Source of the DNA: Poriferisodalis sp965208485
GTDB taxonomy: Bacteria > Actinomycetota > Acidimicrobiia > Acidimicrobiales > Poriferisodalaceae
Reading direction: 5' to 3'
Length of the DNA stretch: 64,000 bases
Assembly: GCF_965208485.1 (NCBI RefSeq)
Contig: NZ_OZ242344.1
Span: forward strand, 682,001 to 746,000
Below are positions 1-7,462 of the stretch, piece by piece. Position 1 is the stretch's first letter, and each line of letters starts with the position of its first letter. The notes under the pieces are model-generated. The model did no database searches. It worked only from the letters and a program-made list of their open reading frames with translations, and was not told the DNA's origin. The translations under genes and the position numbers were made by a program.

Positions 1-1337
1 GCTCACGGCGGTGTGCTCGATGCTGGTGGGGGGCTCTTTCTTTTCGGACGCGGACAGGCTGCGGGCCGGCTCGGCGGGGTCGGTGGTTGGGTTCGCGCCG
101 GTGGCGCCGTCCACGTTGGGGACGTTCTTGCGGTCCTTCACGTGGGGTCATGTGCGTCAGCTGGACCGCGTCCAGGAGCTGGCTTTGGGCCGCGCGTGGG
201 ACGCAGGCGCCGCCCCGGCGGCGGAACGGGTCACGGTCGATGTCGATTCCACGGTCGCGGTGGTGCACAGCGACGCGAAGGGCGGCGCTGCATACGGGCA
301 CGGTGGGCGGCTGGGATATCACCCGCTGGTGGCTTCACGCGACGACACCGGCGAGATCGTGCACTCCCGGATGCGCAAGGGCTCCTCCCAGCGGGGCCAT
401 GTCCGCTTCTTCGCCGAGACCGTCAACCGGGTGCGCCGTCTCGCCCCGGACGCGGAGCTGACGGTGCGCGCGGACGCGGGGTTCTTGTCGTGGGGCCTGG
501 TCGACAAGCTCGACGCGCTCGACGCCAGGTTCGTGATCGCTGTCGCCTCGAACCCCGCCGTCGGCAGGGCCGTCGCGGCCGTCGACGATGCGGACTGGAC
601 CCCGATCGGCTACACCGACGACGGCGAGGCCCAAGTCGCCGAAACGACGCTCACCAGCGCACGGCGGCCCAACCGCAAGCCCGAGCGCACGGTGCGGCTG
701 GTGGTGCGCCGCACCCGCCTGGTCGGCGACCAGGCCGACCTGTTCCCCAACTGGCGCCACCACACATTCGTCACCGACATCAGCGAAGCCGAACTCGACA
801 CCAAAGCAGCCGACGCCGCCTGCCGATCCCACGCACGCGTCGAGCTCGCCACCGCCGACCTCAAAGCCGGCGGCCTCGCCCACAGCCCCTCAGCCAGCTT
901 CACCGCCAACGCCGCCTGGCTCGCCTGCGCCGCCTTGGCCCACAACATCGCACGCTGGACAGCACGCATCGGCCAAGTCCACGACCCCCGAAAGCTCACC
1001 GTTGGGGCCACCATCGCACGCCGCTTGCTCACCATGCCCGGCCGGCTCGTCAACCGCAGCGGCCGACCCACCCTGCGGCTCCCGGCCCGACGGCCCTGGG
1101 CCGACACGTTCACCACAGCACTGCGACACATCCGCAACCTGCCCCAGCGCTGCTGAACAAACCCCAGCGCCACGCCACGCCGCGCAGCACACCCCCCGGG
1201 CGCAGCACACAAACCACCCCCCAAGCCGCCGCCGACCACCCACGCGTCCGCCCAGCCCTCACCCCGCCCCGACCCCAAACCGCACCACCGACATCCCACC
1301 CAACCCCACACCGCACACCCCACCGGTGGATCCGGGC
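1..1337 (+). mobile_element. IS1380-family element, left end outside window
   Basis: This is the right-hand part of an IS1380 element whose complete relative lies at 57598-59227. The right terminal inverted repeat reads accggtggatccgggc and ends at 1337; it is the complement of the left end of the complete copy (ccccgatccaccggt) with one difference. About 180 bp of non-coding, C-rich sequence separates the transposase stop from this end in both copies. The four bases after the end are TTAG. The target duplication cannot be checked because the left flank is off the window. The two copies have clearly diverged, so this is not a recent local duplication. Confidence 0.85.
2..1156 (+). CDS. IS1380 family transposase, 5'-truncated by window edge
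   Basis: DDE transposase of the IS1380 family. The frame is open from the first base of the window. The first residues seen (LTAVCSMLVGG) align with about residue 60 of the 443-residue copy at 57717-59048, so roughly 60 N-terminal residues are missing. Catalytic acidic residues are visible in the contexts TVDVDSTVAV, VRADAGFLSW and RVELATADLKAGGL. It is followed by the non-coding right arm of the element. The reading frame has no internal stops, so the gene could be intact outside the window. Confidence 0.9.
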   Translation, partial: LTAVCSMLVGGSFFSDADRLRAGSAGSVVGFAPVAPSTLGTFLRSFTWGHVRQLDRVQELALGRAWDAGAAPAAERVTVDVDSTVAVVHSDAKGGAAYGHGGRLGYHPLVASRDDTGEIVHSRMRKGSSQRGHVRFFAETVNRVRRLAPDAELTVRADAGFLSWGLVDKLDALDARFVIAVASNPAVGRAVAAVDDADWTPIGYTDDGEAQVAETTLTSARRPNRKPERTVRLVVRRTRLVGDQADLFPNWRHHTFVTDISEAELDTKAADAACRSHARVELATADLKAGGLAHSPSASFTANAAWLACAALAHNIARWTARIGQVHDPRKLTVGATIARRLLTMPGRLVNRSGRPTLRLPARRPWADTFTTALRHIRNLPQRC

Positions 1338-1430
1338 TTAGGGGTGCTCGCCTGGGTCCCGCCCACCAGCGGCCGCCTTTCGGCGCAAGGCGTGCCGCCC
1401 ATAGGTGGGTCCCTCCGGTAGTGGGTCGAT

Positions 1431-1534
1431 GTCTGTCACCAACGCCGACACAGCCGATCCGAAGGGACCTCTGAGGGACCCACTGCTTCTCGGCTATGCC
1501 ATTCCCGGTTTGGGAGACGGCGTTGGTGACAGGC
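1431..1534. repeat. 104-bp element with long terminal inverted repeat
   Basis: Bases 1431-1447 (gtctgtcaccaacgccg) pair with 1518-1534 (cggcgttggtgacaggc). This makes a 17-bp stem with a single G-U. Inside it agccga at 1452-1457 pairs with tcggct near 1490-1495, and gaag with cttc, giving a second nested stem. Another 11-bp arm, gtgggtccctc at 1405-1415, pairs with gagggacccac at 1473-1483 and would cross the main stem. No gene occupies the stretch 1342-1719. It may be a MITE-like palindrome, a structured RNA or a transcription stop; the sequence does not decide between these. Confidence 0.55.
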
Positions 1535-2012
1535 TGAATGGTAGCCACCGACTGTCTCGATTTGGCTTGCATTCGGAAGAAACGATGGAGTTGACGAAAC
1601 CTGCACAATTTCCTGCGGCAGACGGAGGGTCCGCTGTAGGCATGCGCCGGGGTCGGTTTCTTGGCCGATGGCCGGATTGAACTGCGGTTACCCCAAGCGG
1701 GGTTAAAGCTCCGCGTGCGTCAGGCGCGCTCCGTCAAGCCTTCTCCGAACTCGATTCGGACAACGGACACGCCTGCTACCGATTCGACATCTCGCAAGGC
1801 TGAGCACAGCGCTTGATCCCGTGACACTGCCGACCGTGTGAACTCCAGCGTGTCGTGCCCGATGGTCGCGTCGCCGCAACCAGCCTCGTACAGGGCGTCA
1901 AGCGTGGACCAGTTGAGGAGGTCGGCACCGGCAGTCACCAGCACGAAGCGGAACGTCTCGCCCGGCTCGTCCATCTGAACGTCGCTCGCGCTCATGTCAC
2001 CCCCGATCCGTT
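1499..2012. repeat. Duplicated ~0.5 kb segment, copy A
   Basis: This stretch is repeated at 3894-4408 in the same orientation. Both start with cattcccggtttgggagacgg, include a conserved non-coding stretch (tctcgatttggnttgcatt, ggaagaaacgatgga), then the 91-residue gene on the minus strand, and end at gatccgt. The copies differ at roughly one base in six by eye, so the duplication is old. Copy A retains the upstream HicA-like gene; copy B does not. Confidence 0.8.
1720..1995 (-). CDS. Small acidic partner protein of a HicA-like gene (putative antitoxin)
   Basis: A 91-residue acidic protein starting MSASDVQMDEPGE. It contains a pattern found in a family of small actinobacterial proteins linked to toxin-like genes: an N-terminal beta strand, then LDALYEAGCGDATIG, and a helix with RDVESVAGVSVVRIE. 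It overlaps the upstream gene by the four bases ATGA (start 1995, upstream stop 1992-1994), so translation is probably coupled. The order toxin-like gene first, partner second is common for HicAB. The antitoxin role is inferred from position and size. A degenerate paralogue lies at 4087-4386. Confidence 0.6.
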   Translation of the reverse strand: MSASDVQMDEPGETFRFVLVTAGADLLNWSTLDALYEAGCGDATIGHDTLEFTRSAVSRDQALCSALRDVESVAGVSVVRIEFGEGLTERA

Positions 2013-2255
2013 TGCGGTGCGCTGATTGCACTTGACGACCCTGGCCGCGAGGGTAGCCGCATGGTTTGCGGGGACAGCCGGCGTGCCCCAGATAGAAACC
2101 GAACACTCCCGGTGACCGAACGGACAGTGCGCCCGACCCCATGCGTGGCTGCTGCGCCCTCTCGACAGCACCACGGTCCATCCGGCCGCCTCGAGCAGCT
2201 TGATCGCTTGACGAATCTCCTTCTTGGGATGAACGCCTGATGCCACCCGAGGCAC
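1992..2255 (-). CDS. HicA-like small protein (putative mRNA interferase toxin)
   Basis: An 87-residue basic protein with an N-terminal helix KKEIRQAIKLLEAAGW followed by strands and SSHAWGRA. This resembles the HicA/YcfA double-stranded RNA-binding fold, which has a helix, a GW turn and a conserved histidine. Two CxxxxH/HxxC-like clusters (CPFGHREC) are unusual for HicA and might bind metal. It overlaps the next gene by ATGA. The fold assignment rests on short similarity, so another small RNA-binding or nuclease family is possible. Confidence 0.5.
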   Translation of the reverse strand: MPRVASGVHPKKEIRQAIKLLEAAGWTVVLSRGRSSHAWGRAHCPFGHRECSVSIWGTPAVPANHAATLAARVVKCNQRTANGSGVT

Positions 2256-2280
2256 CTTATCTGTGCCCCGTAATTATTTT

Positions 2281-3207
2281 TCAGTATTTTTCATTGAGTT
2301 TGACAGCAACGGCGTCGAGCGTTCGTCGCACTTCGGCCAGCACCTTCGATGGGTCGCTGTCAATATCAACCGGGGCGTGAAGACGCAGTCGGCTTCCCCC
2401 GGGTACCTGCTCGAGGTCGAAGCGCCAGGTGTCCGCAGGCATGTCGAGCGATTCGATGGCGGCCCGAACCGCATCGGGCTTGGCCTTGAGATCGATCTCG
2501 TCGACGACACCCGGCCCGTTCTGCGTCTTGGTGCGACCGTAGCGATCGAAGTAGGCGATGTCGGGAGCCGCGTAGCGCCGTGACGTCGGCGTGAAGTCGG
2601 TGCCGATCGTGTAGGCCACCGGGAAGAGGCAGATCTGGGTCACGTGATCCGGCAGCTCCAGCAGCTCGGCGACCGCCGGTGCCTCGTTGAGGTACATCGT
2701 GGTCCACACCGTTCCCAGGCCTCGACTCCGCAGGGCGACCATGAAGCTCCAAGCCGACTGGATCACCGAATCGAACAGTCCCGGCCGGCCGCTGCCGTCG
2801 TGGCGTCCGAGAATCGTGGGGATGACGAGCGCCGGCGTCCTGGCGATGTTCTCGCCCAGATGGCGGGCGCCAGCCATCAGCCGTTCGTTCTGGTGGCCGC
2901 TGCCTTCCAGCCGTTTGGCCGTCTCGATCACCCAATCGACTCCCGCCGACAGGTAGAGCTCGGCCATCCGGTCCTTGGTCTGCTGATCCCTGATGATCAT
3001 CCACCGGCGGCTGCCGTTGTTGCCTCCGGTGGGTGCCTGCTCGGCCACCTCGATGCAGTCGAGGATGATCCGGTCATCGACCTCCCGATCGAAGTCGAGG
3101 CGTTGGCGTACGCCCCGAGTCGAACGCCACAATTCGAGCACTCGCCGTGGCGGTCCCTTGCCAATGGCTGCCGATATGAGCACGTTCGCATCAACCACCG
3201 CCCTCAT
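2281..3207 (-). CDS. Chimera: first 29 residues of a PIN toxin fused in frame to a nitroreductase
   Basis: Residues 1-29 (MRAVVDANVLISAAIGKG...) are the first strand and catalytic aspartate of a PIN-domain toxin. From residue 30 (TRGVRQRLDFDREV) to the end the protein is a nitroreductase-family flavin enzyme, nearly identical to residues 24-300 of the gene at 10012-10914. The nitroreductase has lost its own start (MAESAFAPGTPDYQAVVDHAL in the intact copy) and uses the toxin start. The FMN-binding region SRRWMIIRDQQ and the helix SVIQSAWSFMVALRSRGLG are kept. An antitoxin-like gene sits 15 bp upstream, as expected for the lost PIN gene. The fusion frame is open throughout; whether the product folds is unknown. 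Confidence 0.85.
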   Translation of the reverse strand: MRAVVDANVLISAAIGKGPPRRVLELWRSTRGVRQRLDFDREVDDRIILDCIEVAEQAPTGGNNGSRRWMIIRDQQTKDRMAELYLSAGVDWVIETAKRLEGSGHQNERLMAGARHLGENIARTPALVIPTILGRHDGSGRPGLFDSVIQSAWSFMVALRSRGLGTVWTTMYLNEAPAVAELLELPDHVTQICLFPVAYTIGTDFTPTSRRYAAPDIAYFDRYGRTKTQNGPGVVDEIDLKAKPDAVRAAIESLDMPADTWRFDLEQVPGGSRLRLHAPVDIDSDPSKVLAEVRRTLDAVAVKLNEKY

Positions 3208-3222
3208 GTCGAAGGGGTCGGC

Positions 3223-3537
3223 TCAGCGTGCTGAGTGCAGGCGCCGAACGGCTTTGGCCTCGGCGACTGCGAGGTCCATCAGATCGTCGCCTTCGGGCTC
3301 AGCTGACGACCGGGGCGACGAATCTGGGAGCGAGGGAACGGACTGCACGAAGAGGCTACGAGCCTGTGTGGCCGGGACGTCAAGAGCGGCGCCAATCTGA
3401 TCCCAGGACGCGCCTGCCATGCGAGCGGATCGAATCAGTTCCCGGCACGAAGCCGGCAGAGTTGCGTCGCACGGTCCGACGTCTCCGAGCGCGTCAAGCG
3501 CAGCCTGGGGCACTCGAGCCTCAGCAATCTCGCTCAC
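3223..3537 (-). CDS. Antitoxin-like protein of a broken PIN toxin module
   Basis: A 104-residue acidic protein if read from GTG at 3537 (ggatgg upstream as a weak ribosome site); longer in-frame starts exist up to 3702. It has the segment LPASCRELIRSARMAGASWDQIGAAL, a helix-turn-helix-like stretch (written here in parts: RSARMAGASWDQIGAALDV), and an acidic tail GDDLMDLAVAEAKAVRR typical of proteins that lie just before PIN toxins annotated as 'toxin component, PIN family'. The PIN gene that should follow is now only 29 codons fused to a nitroreductase, so this antitoxin is probably orphaned. Confidence 0.55.
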   Translation of the reverse strand: MSEIAEARVPQAALDALGDVGPCDATLPASCRELIRSARMAGASWDQIGAALDVPATQARSLFVQSVPSLPDSSPRSSAEPEGDDLMDLAVAEAKAVRRLHSAR

Positions 3538-3735
3538 ACCATCCAGCGTAGGAGCGATTGCCGTTGAGAGTCCACCGGTTTTCTCCCGAACACTGTTGGT
3601 CCCTTCCGACTCTCGCGAGGTCGCAGGCTGCAGATGCAGCCGCACAGCATCAGTGTGGACGACACGCCGCGTCGAGCGCGCCTTTGAGGCAGCCGACAAC
3701 ACCGGACGTTCTACCGGATGATTGGTTCCAAGGGG

Positions 3736-3893
3736 TTAGTGGTCGTGGGCGATGAGTGAGCGTGCGGGGCCGGGTCGGTGGGTGGTCTGGTTGTGCCAGA
3801 TGGCGGTGGTGAAGGCGAGGATTCTGGACAGCATGCGTGCGGCGACGCCGGGTTGGGTTCGGCCGCGGTGGTGTTCAAGGCTGAGGTGATTCA
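3736..3893 (-). pseudogene. IS982 family transposase, C-terminal remnant
   Basis: The minus strand reads NHLSLEHHRGRTQPGVAARM followed by LSRILAFTTAIWHN and ends RSLIAHDH before a stop at 3736-3738. This is the standard end of IS982-type transposases (LERHGGRT..., AIWHN, RSLIAYDH). Only about 52 residues remain. The fragment stops exactly where duplicated segment B begins at 3894, so the break is a recombination joint. A separate N-terminal IS982 fragment on the same strand is at 32017-32705. Confidence 0.75.
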
Positions 3894-4408
3894 TTCCCGG
3901 TTTGGGAGACGGCGTGGGTGACGGGCTGAATGGCAGCCACCGGCGGTCTCGATTTGGGTTTGCATTTGGAAGAAACGATGGATTCGGTGAAACGCGCAGT
4001 GTTCCCTGCCGCACATGCCAGAACCGACATCGCGAGTCACTGGAGGCAGTATCTGGGCCGATGAGCCGGAATGGCCTCCGGCCACCTCAGGCGGGATTGG
4101 AACTGTGCGCGCGCCAGGCTCGCTCTGCCCAGCCTTCGCCCAACTCGATTCGCACTACGGGCACGCCTGCCACCGATTCGACGTCTCGCAGGGCTGAGCA
4201 CAGGGCTTGGTCTCGTGAAGCCGCCGACCGCGTGAACTCCAGCGTGTCGTGCCCGATGGTCGCGTCGCCGCGACCGGCCTCGGAGAGGGCGTCAAGGATG
4301 GACCAGTCAAGGAGATCGGCCCCCGCAGTCACCAGCACGAAACAGAATGTCTCGCCTGCCCCGTCCAACTGAACGTCGCTTGCGCTCAGGTCACCCCGAT
4401 CCGTCTGT
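3894..4408. repeat. Duplicated ~0.5 kb segment, copy B
   Basis: Second copy of the segment at 1499-2012, same orientation. It carries the conserved non-coding block and the partner-protein gene but ends just before the place where the HicA-like gene begins in copy A. Its left edge abuts the IS982 remnant. Confidence 0.8.
4087..4386 (-). pseudogene. Degenerate paralogue of the 1720-1995 partner gene
   Basis: The translation follows that of the intact gene (ADLLDWSILDALSEAGRGDA, RDVESVAGVPVVRIELGEG). The position of its ATG is now CTG (at 4386), the toxin-like gene upstream is absent, and the 3' end runs on into different codons. A TTG at 4368 could still allow expression of a shortened protein. 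With no partner gene it is most simply a decaying leftover of a duplicated toxin-antitoxin module. Confidence 0.65.
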
Positions 4409-4420
4409 GGTTGTTGGCGT

Positions 4421-4442
4421 TTGATAATAATAGTATTATCAA
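4421..4442. promoter_or_regulatory. Palindromic operator/promoter of the HigBA-like module
   Basis: Perfect 9-bp inverted repeat with a 4-bp spacer: ttgataata atag tattatcaa. It is very AT-rich against a ~65% GC background and ends two bases before the GTG start of the toxin gene. Such palindromes at the start of toxin-antitoxin operons are usual binding sites for the HTH antitoxin, here encoded by the second gene. The closeness to the start codon suggests a very short or absent leader. Confidence 0.7.
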
Positions 4443-4444
4443 AC

Positions 4445-4864
4445 GTGTCACAGTGGTCGGTCGAGTTTCATCCTGCCTGCCGGCAGTGGGCGGAGGGACT
4501 CGAACAGGCCGACGCTGAGGCCTTGCTCGCTGCCATCCGCGTGCTGCGAGACCAGGGACCGACGCTGGGCCGTCCGCTGGTCGACACGCTCAAGAGCAGC
4601 CGACACAACAACATGAAGGAACTCCGCCCAGGCTCAACCGGACGAACTGAAATCCGAGTCTTGTTCGCCTTCGACCTCGAACGCAGGGCCATCCTGCTGG
4701 TCGGCGGCGACAAGGGCGACGATTGGGACCGTTGGTATGAATCGAACATCCCGATCGCCGATGATCGATTCGACGAACATCAAGCCAAGCTCGCCGAGAG
4801 GCGGCAGACGACACCACGCAGGACGGCACCGAGAAAGCAGACCGGCAGGAGGAAGCGACGATGA
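4445..4864 (+). CDS. RelE/HigB-type toxin (phage Gp49-like family)
   Basis: A 139-residue basic protein. The core EFHPACRQWAEGL, GRPLVDTLKSSRHNNMKELR, TEIRVLFAFD and AILLVGGDKG is the HigB/Gp49 fold of ribosome-associated mRNA interferases; the ELRP...RVLFAFD strands carry the usual basic residues. A lysine/arginine-rich tail of about 20 residues (RRTAPRKQTGRRKRR) is longer than usual. I chose GTG 4445 because the operator palindrome occupies the bases before it. It overlaps the antitoxin gene by ATGA (4861-4864), and toxin-first order is typical for HigBA. Confidence 0.85.
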   Translation: MSQWSVEFHPACRQWAEGLEQADAEALLAAIRVLRDQGPTLGRPLVDTLKSSRHNNMKELRPGSTGRTEIRVLFAFDLERRAILLVGGDKGDDWDRWYESNIPIADDRFDEHQAKLAERRQTTPRRTAPRKQTGRRKRR

Positions 4865-5154
4865 GTCTTGAACAATGGGAGCAGAAGGTCCTTCAAGCGC
4901 CAGGCGCCGACCAGCGCGTCAGCGAGATCGAGGACGAACTGCGATTGGCTGCTGGGTTGACCGCTCTGCGTGAGAGCGCCGGCTTGTCCCAGCGCGACCT
5001 CGCTGAGCGGATCGGCGTATCGCAACCCCGCATCGCCGCCATCGAGTGCTCGGACAACGTCACGATCAGCGTCCTCCAGCGCTACGCCCGCGGAGTAGAT
5101 GGCCGCCTCGAAGTGTCCGTAGTGCAAGATCAACGACGGACTCCTCTGCTCTGA
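4861..5154 (+). CDS. XRE-family antitoxin (HigA-like)
   Basis: A 97-residue protein with a helix-turn-helix of the Cro/XRE class: ALRESAGLSQRDLAERIGVS, then QPRIAAIECSDNVTISVLQR. The N-terminal ~35 residues (SLEQWEQKVLQAPGADQRVS) form an acidic helix likely to wrap the toxin. It is translationally coupled to the upstream HigB-like toxin and is the probable binder of the palindrome at 4421-4442. About 185 bp without a gene follow. Confidence 0.85.
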   Translation: MSLEQWEQKVLQAPGADQRVSEIEDELRLAAGLTALRESAGLSQRDLAERIGVSQPRIAAIECSDNVTISVLQRYARGVDGRLEVSVVQDQRRTPLL

Positions 5155-5340
5155 CACCTATAGGCCACGCGGATTGGTCGCTGCGGGAACTAAGCCAGAT
5201 CAACATCGGCACCTCACGTAGCCGGGCGAACTCCGACCCCGGGATGAGACCGCATCGGATACGCGTCCCCAATACGATCTGGCGAAGAGGGCTCGACCCG
5301 GTGGCCCGGGTCAAGCCACTTCTTGCCGTCCAAGGCCATC

Positions 5341-5748
5341 ATGAGCGACAGAGTTGCCCACCTACAGATCATCCAGGGCGTCATCAATCGTCTGAGCCAG
5401 AACTCATTCCTGCTCAAAGGCTGGGCCGTCGTCTTGGTGTCAGGTCTGTTCGCCTTGGCGGCGGGCAATTCCGAGATCCTGTTCGTCTATCTGGCCTACC
5501 TTCCTGCGATCGCCTTCTGGTGTCTCGATGCCTACTTCCTCCGGCAAGAACGTCTGTATCGCGCGCTGTACGACGAGATGCGCGAAGTCGATGAAGCCGA
5601 CGTTGATTTCTCGATGGACACGCGATCCGTTGCAGACAAGGTTGCGCCCTGGTACAGGGTTGCAGTCTCACCGACGATCATCGCCTTTCACCTGACGCTG
5701 ATAGGCGCTGTCGCTCTGGTCATGGCGATTATTCTCGGCCGGCAGTGA
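5341..5748 (+). CDS. Small membrane protein, first gene of TIR/Nmad2 operon
   Basis: A 135-residue protein (ATG 5341; TTG 5323 also in frame). Two hydrophobic segments, GWAVVLVSGLFALAAG and LFVYLAYLPAIAFWCLDAYF, form an N-terminal hairpin. An amphipathic acidic region follows (LRQERLYRALYDEMREVDEA), then a further TM near the C-terminus (IIAFHLTLIGAVALVMAII). The family is widespread and unnamed, and I know it mostly from defence-type neighbourhoods. It overlaps the next gene by GTGA, so the two are co-translated. By analogy with SLATT/S-4TM proteins it could be the membrane-acting effector of the system. That role is inference. Confidence 0.7.
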   Translation: MSDRVAHLQIIQGVINRLSQNSFLLKGWAVVLVSGLFALAAGNSEILFVYLAYLPAIAFWCLDAYFLRQERLYRALYDEMREVDEADVDFSMDTRSVADKVAPWYRVAVSPTIIAFHLTLIGAVALVMAIILGRQ

Positions 5749-6848
5749 GCAGACCGTTGCGGGCCGCGATGAAGCCGCCCGCGCCGACGGTCGTCTTCGA
5801 CAGCTATTGGACGTTCGCGACGCGCAGACAGGAGATCTTCCACCAGAGAGTGGAGGGTGCTCCGCCTCCGTGGACAGACGACCCTGTTCTGTCGGAGTTT
5901 CGGTTCACCAATGCGTACCGTGCAGCCGACCGGGTGAGCCAGTACCTGATCCGACACGTGGCGTACCAAGGAGATCAATCGGCCGAGGAGGTCGTGTTCC
6001 GGGTGCTGCTGTTCAAGCTGTTCAACCGAATCTCGACCTGGGAACTTCTCGAGTCCGAGATCGGGGAGATCACCGCTGCCGAGTTCGACGTCGAACGATA
6101 CGACTCGGTCATGACGAGAGCCATCGGGACAGGACAGCGCCTCTACTCCGCGGCGTACATCATGCCGCCCGCCTCCCGAGGTGGCGGCCGGAAACACTCG
6201 AGCCACCTACAGCTGATCAAGGGCATGCTTGACGCCAAGCTGCCCGATCAACTCGTCGGTTCCGGCTCGATGGCCGAGGCCTTCGGGCTGCTCCGCGGGC
6301 TTCGGGGGGTTGGCACATTCCTGGCGTACCAGCTCGTCACCGACCTCAACTACACCTCTGCGCTGGACTACTCAGAGATGGAGTTCGTGATGGCAGGCCC
6401 AGGGGCGCGGAGCGGGATCGAGAAATGCTTCTCGGACCTCGGTGACTATTCCGTCGAGGACGTCATTCGTTGGACGGCCGACCGCCAGCTAGACGAGATG
6501 CGAGAGCGCGAGTTGGATTTCATAGACCTCTGGGGTCGGCCGCTCCAACTCATCGACTGTCAGAACCTGTTCTGCGAGGTGGACAAGTACGCAAGGGTCA
6601 TGCACCCCGAGGTTGCGAGCCGGGCCGGTCGCACAAGAATCAAACAGCGGTTTCAGGCCGACCCTTCGCCTCTCGAGGTGTGGTTCCCGCCGAAGTGGGG
6701 GCTCAATGAGCATCTACCGGACGCGCCCTGCAGCCCCGCGACGGCAGCGTCAGGCCGATCCGATCATGACGGCCCCAGCATTGCCCACGCATCATGCGGG
6801 CAAGCGGAGCTGTTCTGCTCCGAGCCCGACGTCTCAGCACTTTCCTAA
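5745..6848 (+). CDS. HMUDK_hel / thymine-hypermodification (DNA glycosylase-fold) protein
   Basis: A 367-residue protein with the signature of the family described as '5-hmdU DNA kinase helical domain' or alpha-glutamyl/putrescinyl-thymine pyrophosphorylase-like: RRQEIFHQRVEG, PWTDDPVLSEFRFTNAYRAA, DRVSQYLIRHVAYQ, FRVLLFKLFNRISTWE. A helix-hairpin-helix follows (LRGLRGVGTFLAYQLVTDLN), then EFVMAGPGARSGIEKCF, as in the DNA glycosylase superfamily from which the family is thought to derive. Phage members act in thymine hypermodification. No thymidine hydroxymethylase or kinase is near here, so a role in recognising or excising modified bases fits better than making them. Starts GTG within the stop of the membrane-protein gene. 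Confidence 0.8.
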   Translation: MSRPLRAAMKPPAPTVVFDSYWTFATRRQEIFHQRVEGAPPPWTDDPVLSEFRFTNAYRAADRVSQYLIRHVAYQGDQSAEEVVFRVLLFKLFNRISTWELLESEIGEITAAEFDVERYDSVMTRAIGTGQRLYSAAYIMPPASRGGGRKHSSHLQLIKGMLDAKLPDQLVGSGSMAEAFGLLRGLRGVGTFLAYQLVTDLNYTSALDYSEMEFVMAGPGARSGIEKCFSDLGDYSVEDVIRWTADRQLDEMRERELDFIDLWGRPLQLIDCQNLFCEVDKYARVMHPEVASRAGRTRIKQRFQADPSPLEVWFPPKWGLNEHLPDAPCSPATAASGRSDHDGPSIAHASCGQAELFCSEPDVSALS

Positions 6849-6988
6849 CTCGACTCGGATCGACGGCCCAGTGGCGGCCCTAGCCGCAACGCACCCCGTC
6901 GGACCATACCGAACGACCAGCGAACACAGACCTGTCACACCCCCTCGCTAGCGTCGGAACCATCCGATCTAGCTCCAGGAGGCGGGCC

Positions 6989-7459
6989 GTGTCTGACGAA
7001 CGCCATATCTTCATCAGCCACATCCACGAAGACGACGAGCACGTCCAAAAGCTCAAAAACCTGCTCGCCACGAAGGGCATGGACGTCAAGAACGGATCCA
7101 TCACGGAGGACAAATTCAACGACGCTCAGAACGAGCAGTACATCAAGAACGAGATCCTCAAGCCCCGCATCGACTGGGCGAGTTGTCTGGTGGTCCTTGT
7201 CTCAGAAGACACCAAGGACAGCGACTGGGTCAACTGGGAGATCGAGTACGCCCAAGAAACAGACACACGGATCGTCGCTGTCTACGAACACAGTGAGGCC
7301 GGAGCCGAACTGCCCGAGGCAGCAAAGGACTACGCCGACGCAGTGGTCGGGTGGACAGGAGACCGGATCGTCGATGCGATCAACGGCGAGGACTGCTGGC
7401 AGGAGCCCGGTGGCCAGCCAAGGCCCCAGCAGCCTCTCAAGCGAATCCCGAAGTGCTGA
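6989..7459 (+). CDS. TIR-fold protein (MTH538/ThsB-like)
   Basis: A 156-residue single-domain protein. It begins HIFISHIHEDDEHVQKLKNL, the first strand and BB-loop region of the MTH538-type TIR-like family, which includes the Thoeris ThsB proteins. Strand C is SCLVVLVSEDTKDSDWVNWE, with the conserved W..WE, and strand D is RIVAVYEH. ThsB-type proteins sense phage and make cyclic-ADP-ribose-like signals; others act as NADases. GTG start with a strong aggagg site 7 bases upstream (6977-6982). It follows the glycosylase-fold gene by 140 bp and precedes the Nmad2 gene by 3 bp. Confidence 0.85.
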   Translation: MSDERHIFISHIHEDDEHVQKLKNLLATKGMDVKNGSITEDKFNDAQNEQYIKNEILKPRIDWASCLVVLVSEDTKDSDWVNWEIEYAQETDTRIVAVYEHSEAGAELPEAAKDYADAVVGWTGDRIVDAINGEDCWQEPGGQPRPQQPLKRIPKC

Positions 7460-7462
7460 TTC

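Noticed and set aside
13..1341. Long open frames on both strands inside the IS1380 transposases (also 58211-59736)
   Set aside because: They are shadow frames of the transposase, rich in Arg/Pro/Gly, without protein-like patterns.
6989..7459. Complete Thoeris system
   Set aside because: The TIR protein is ThsB-like, but no ThsA (SIR2 or TM-macro effector) is next to it; the stand-alone macro gene at 62152 is far away and of the YmdB type.
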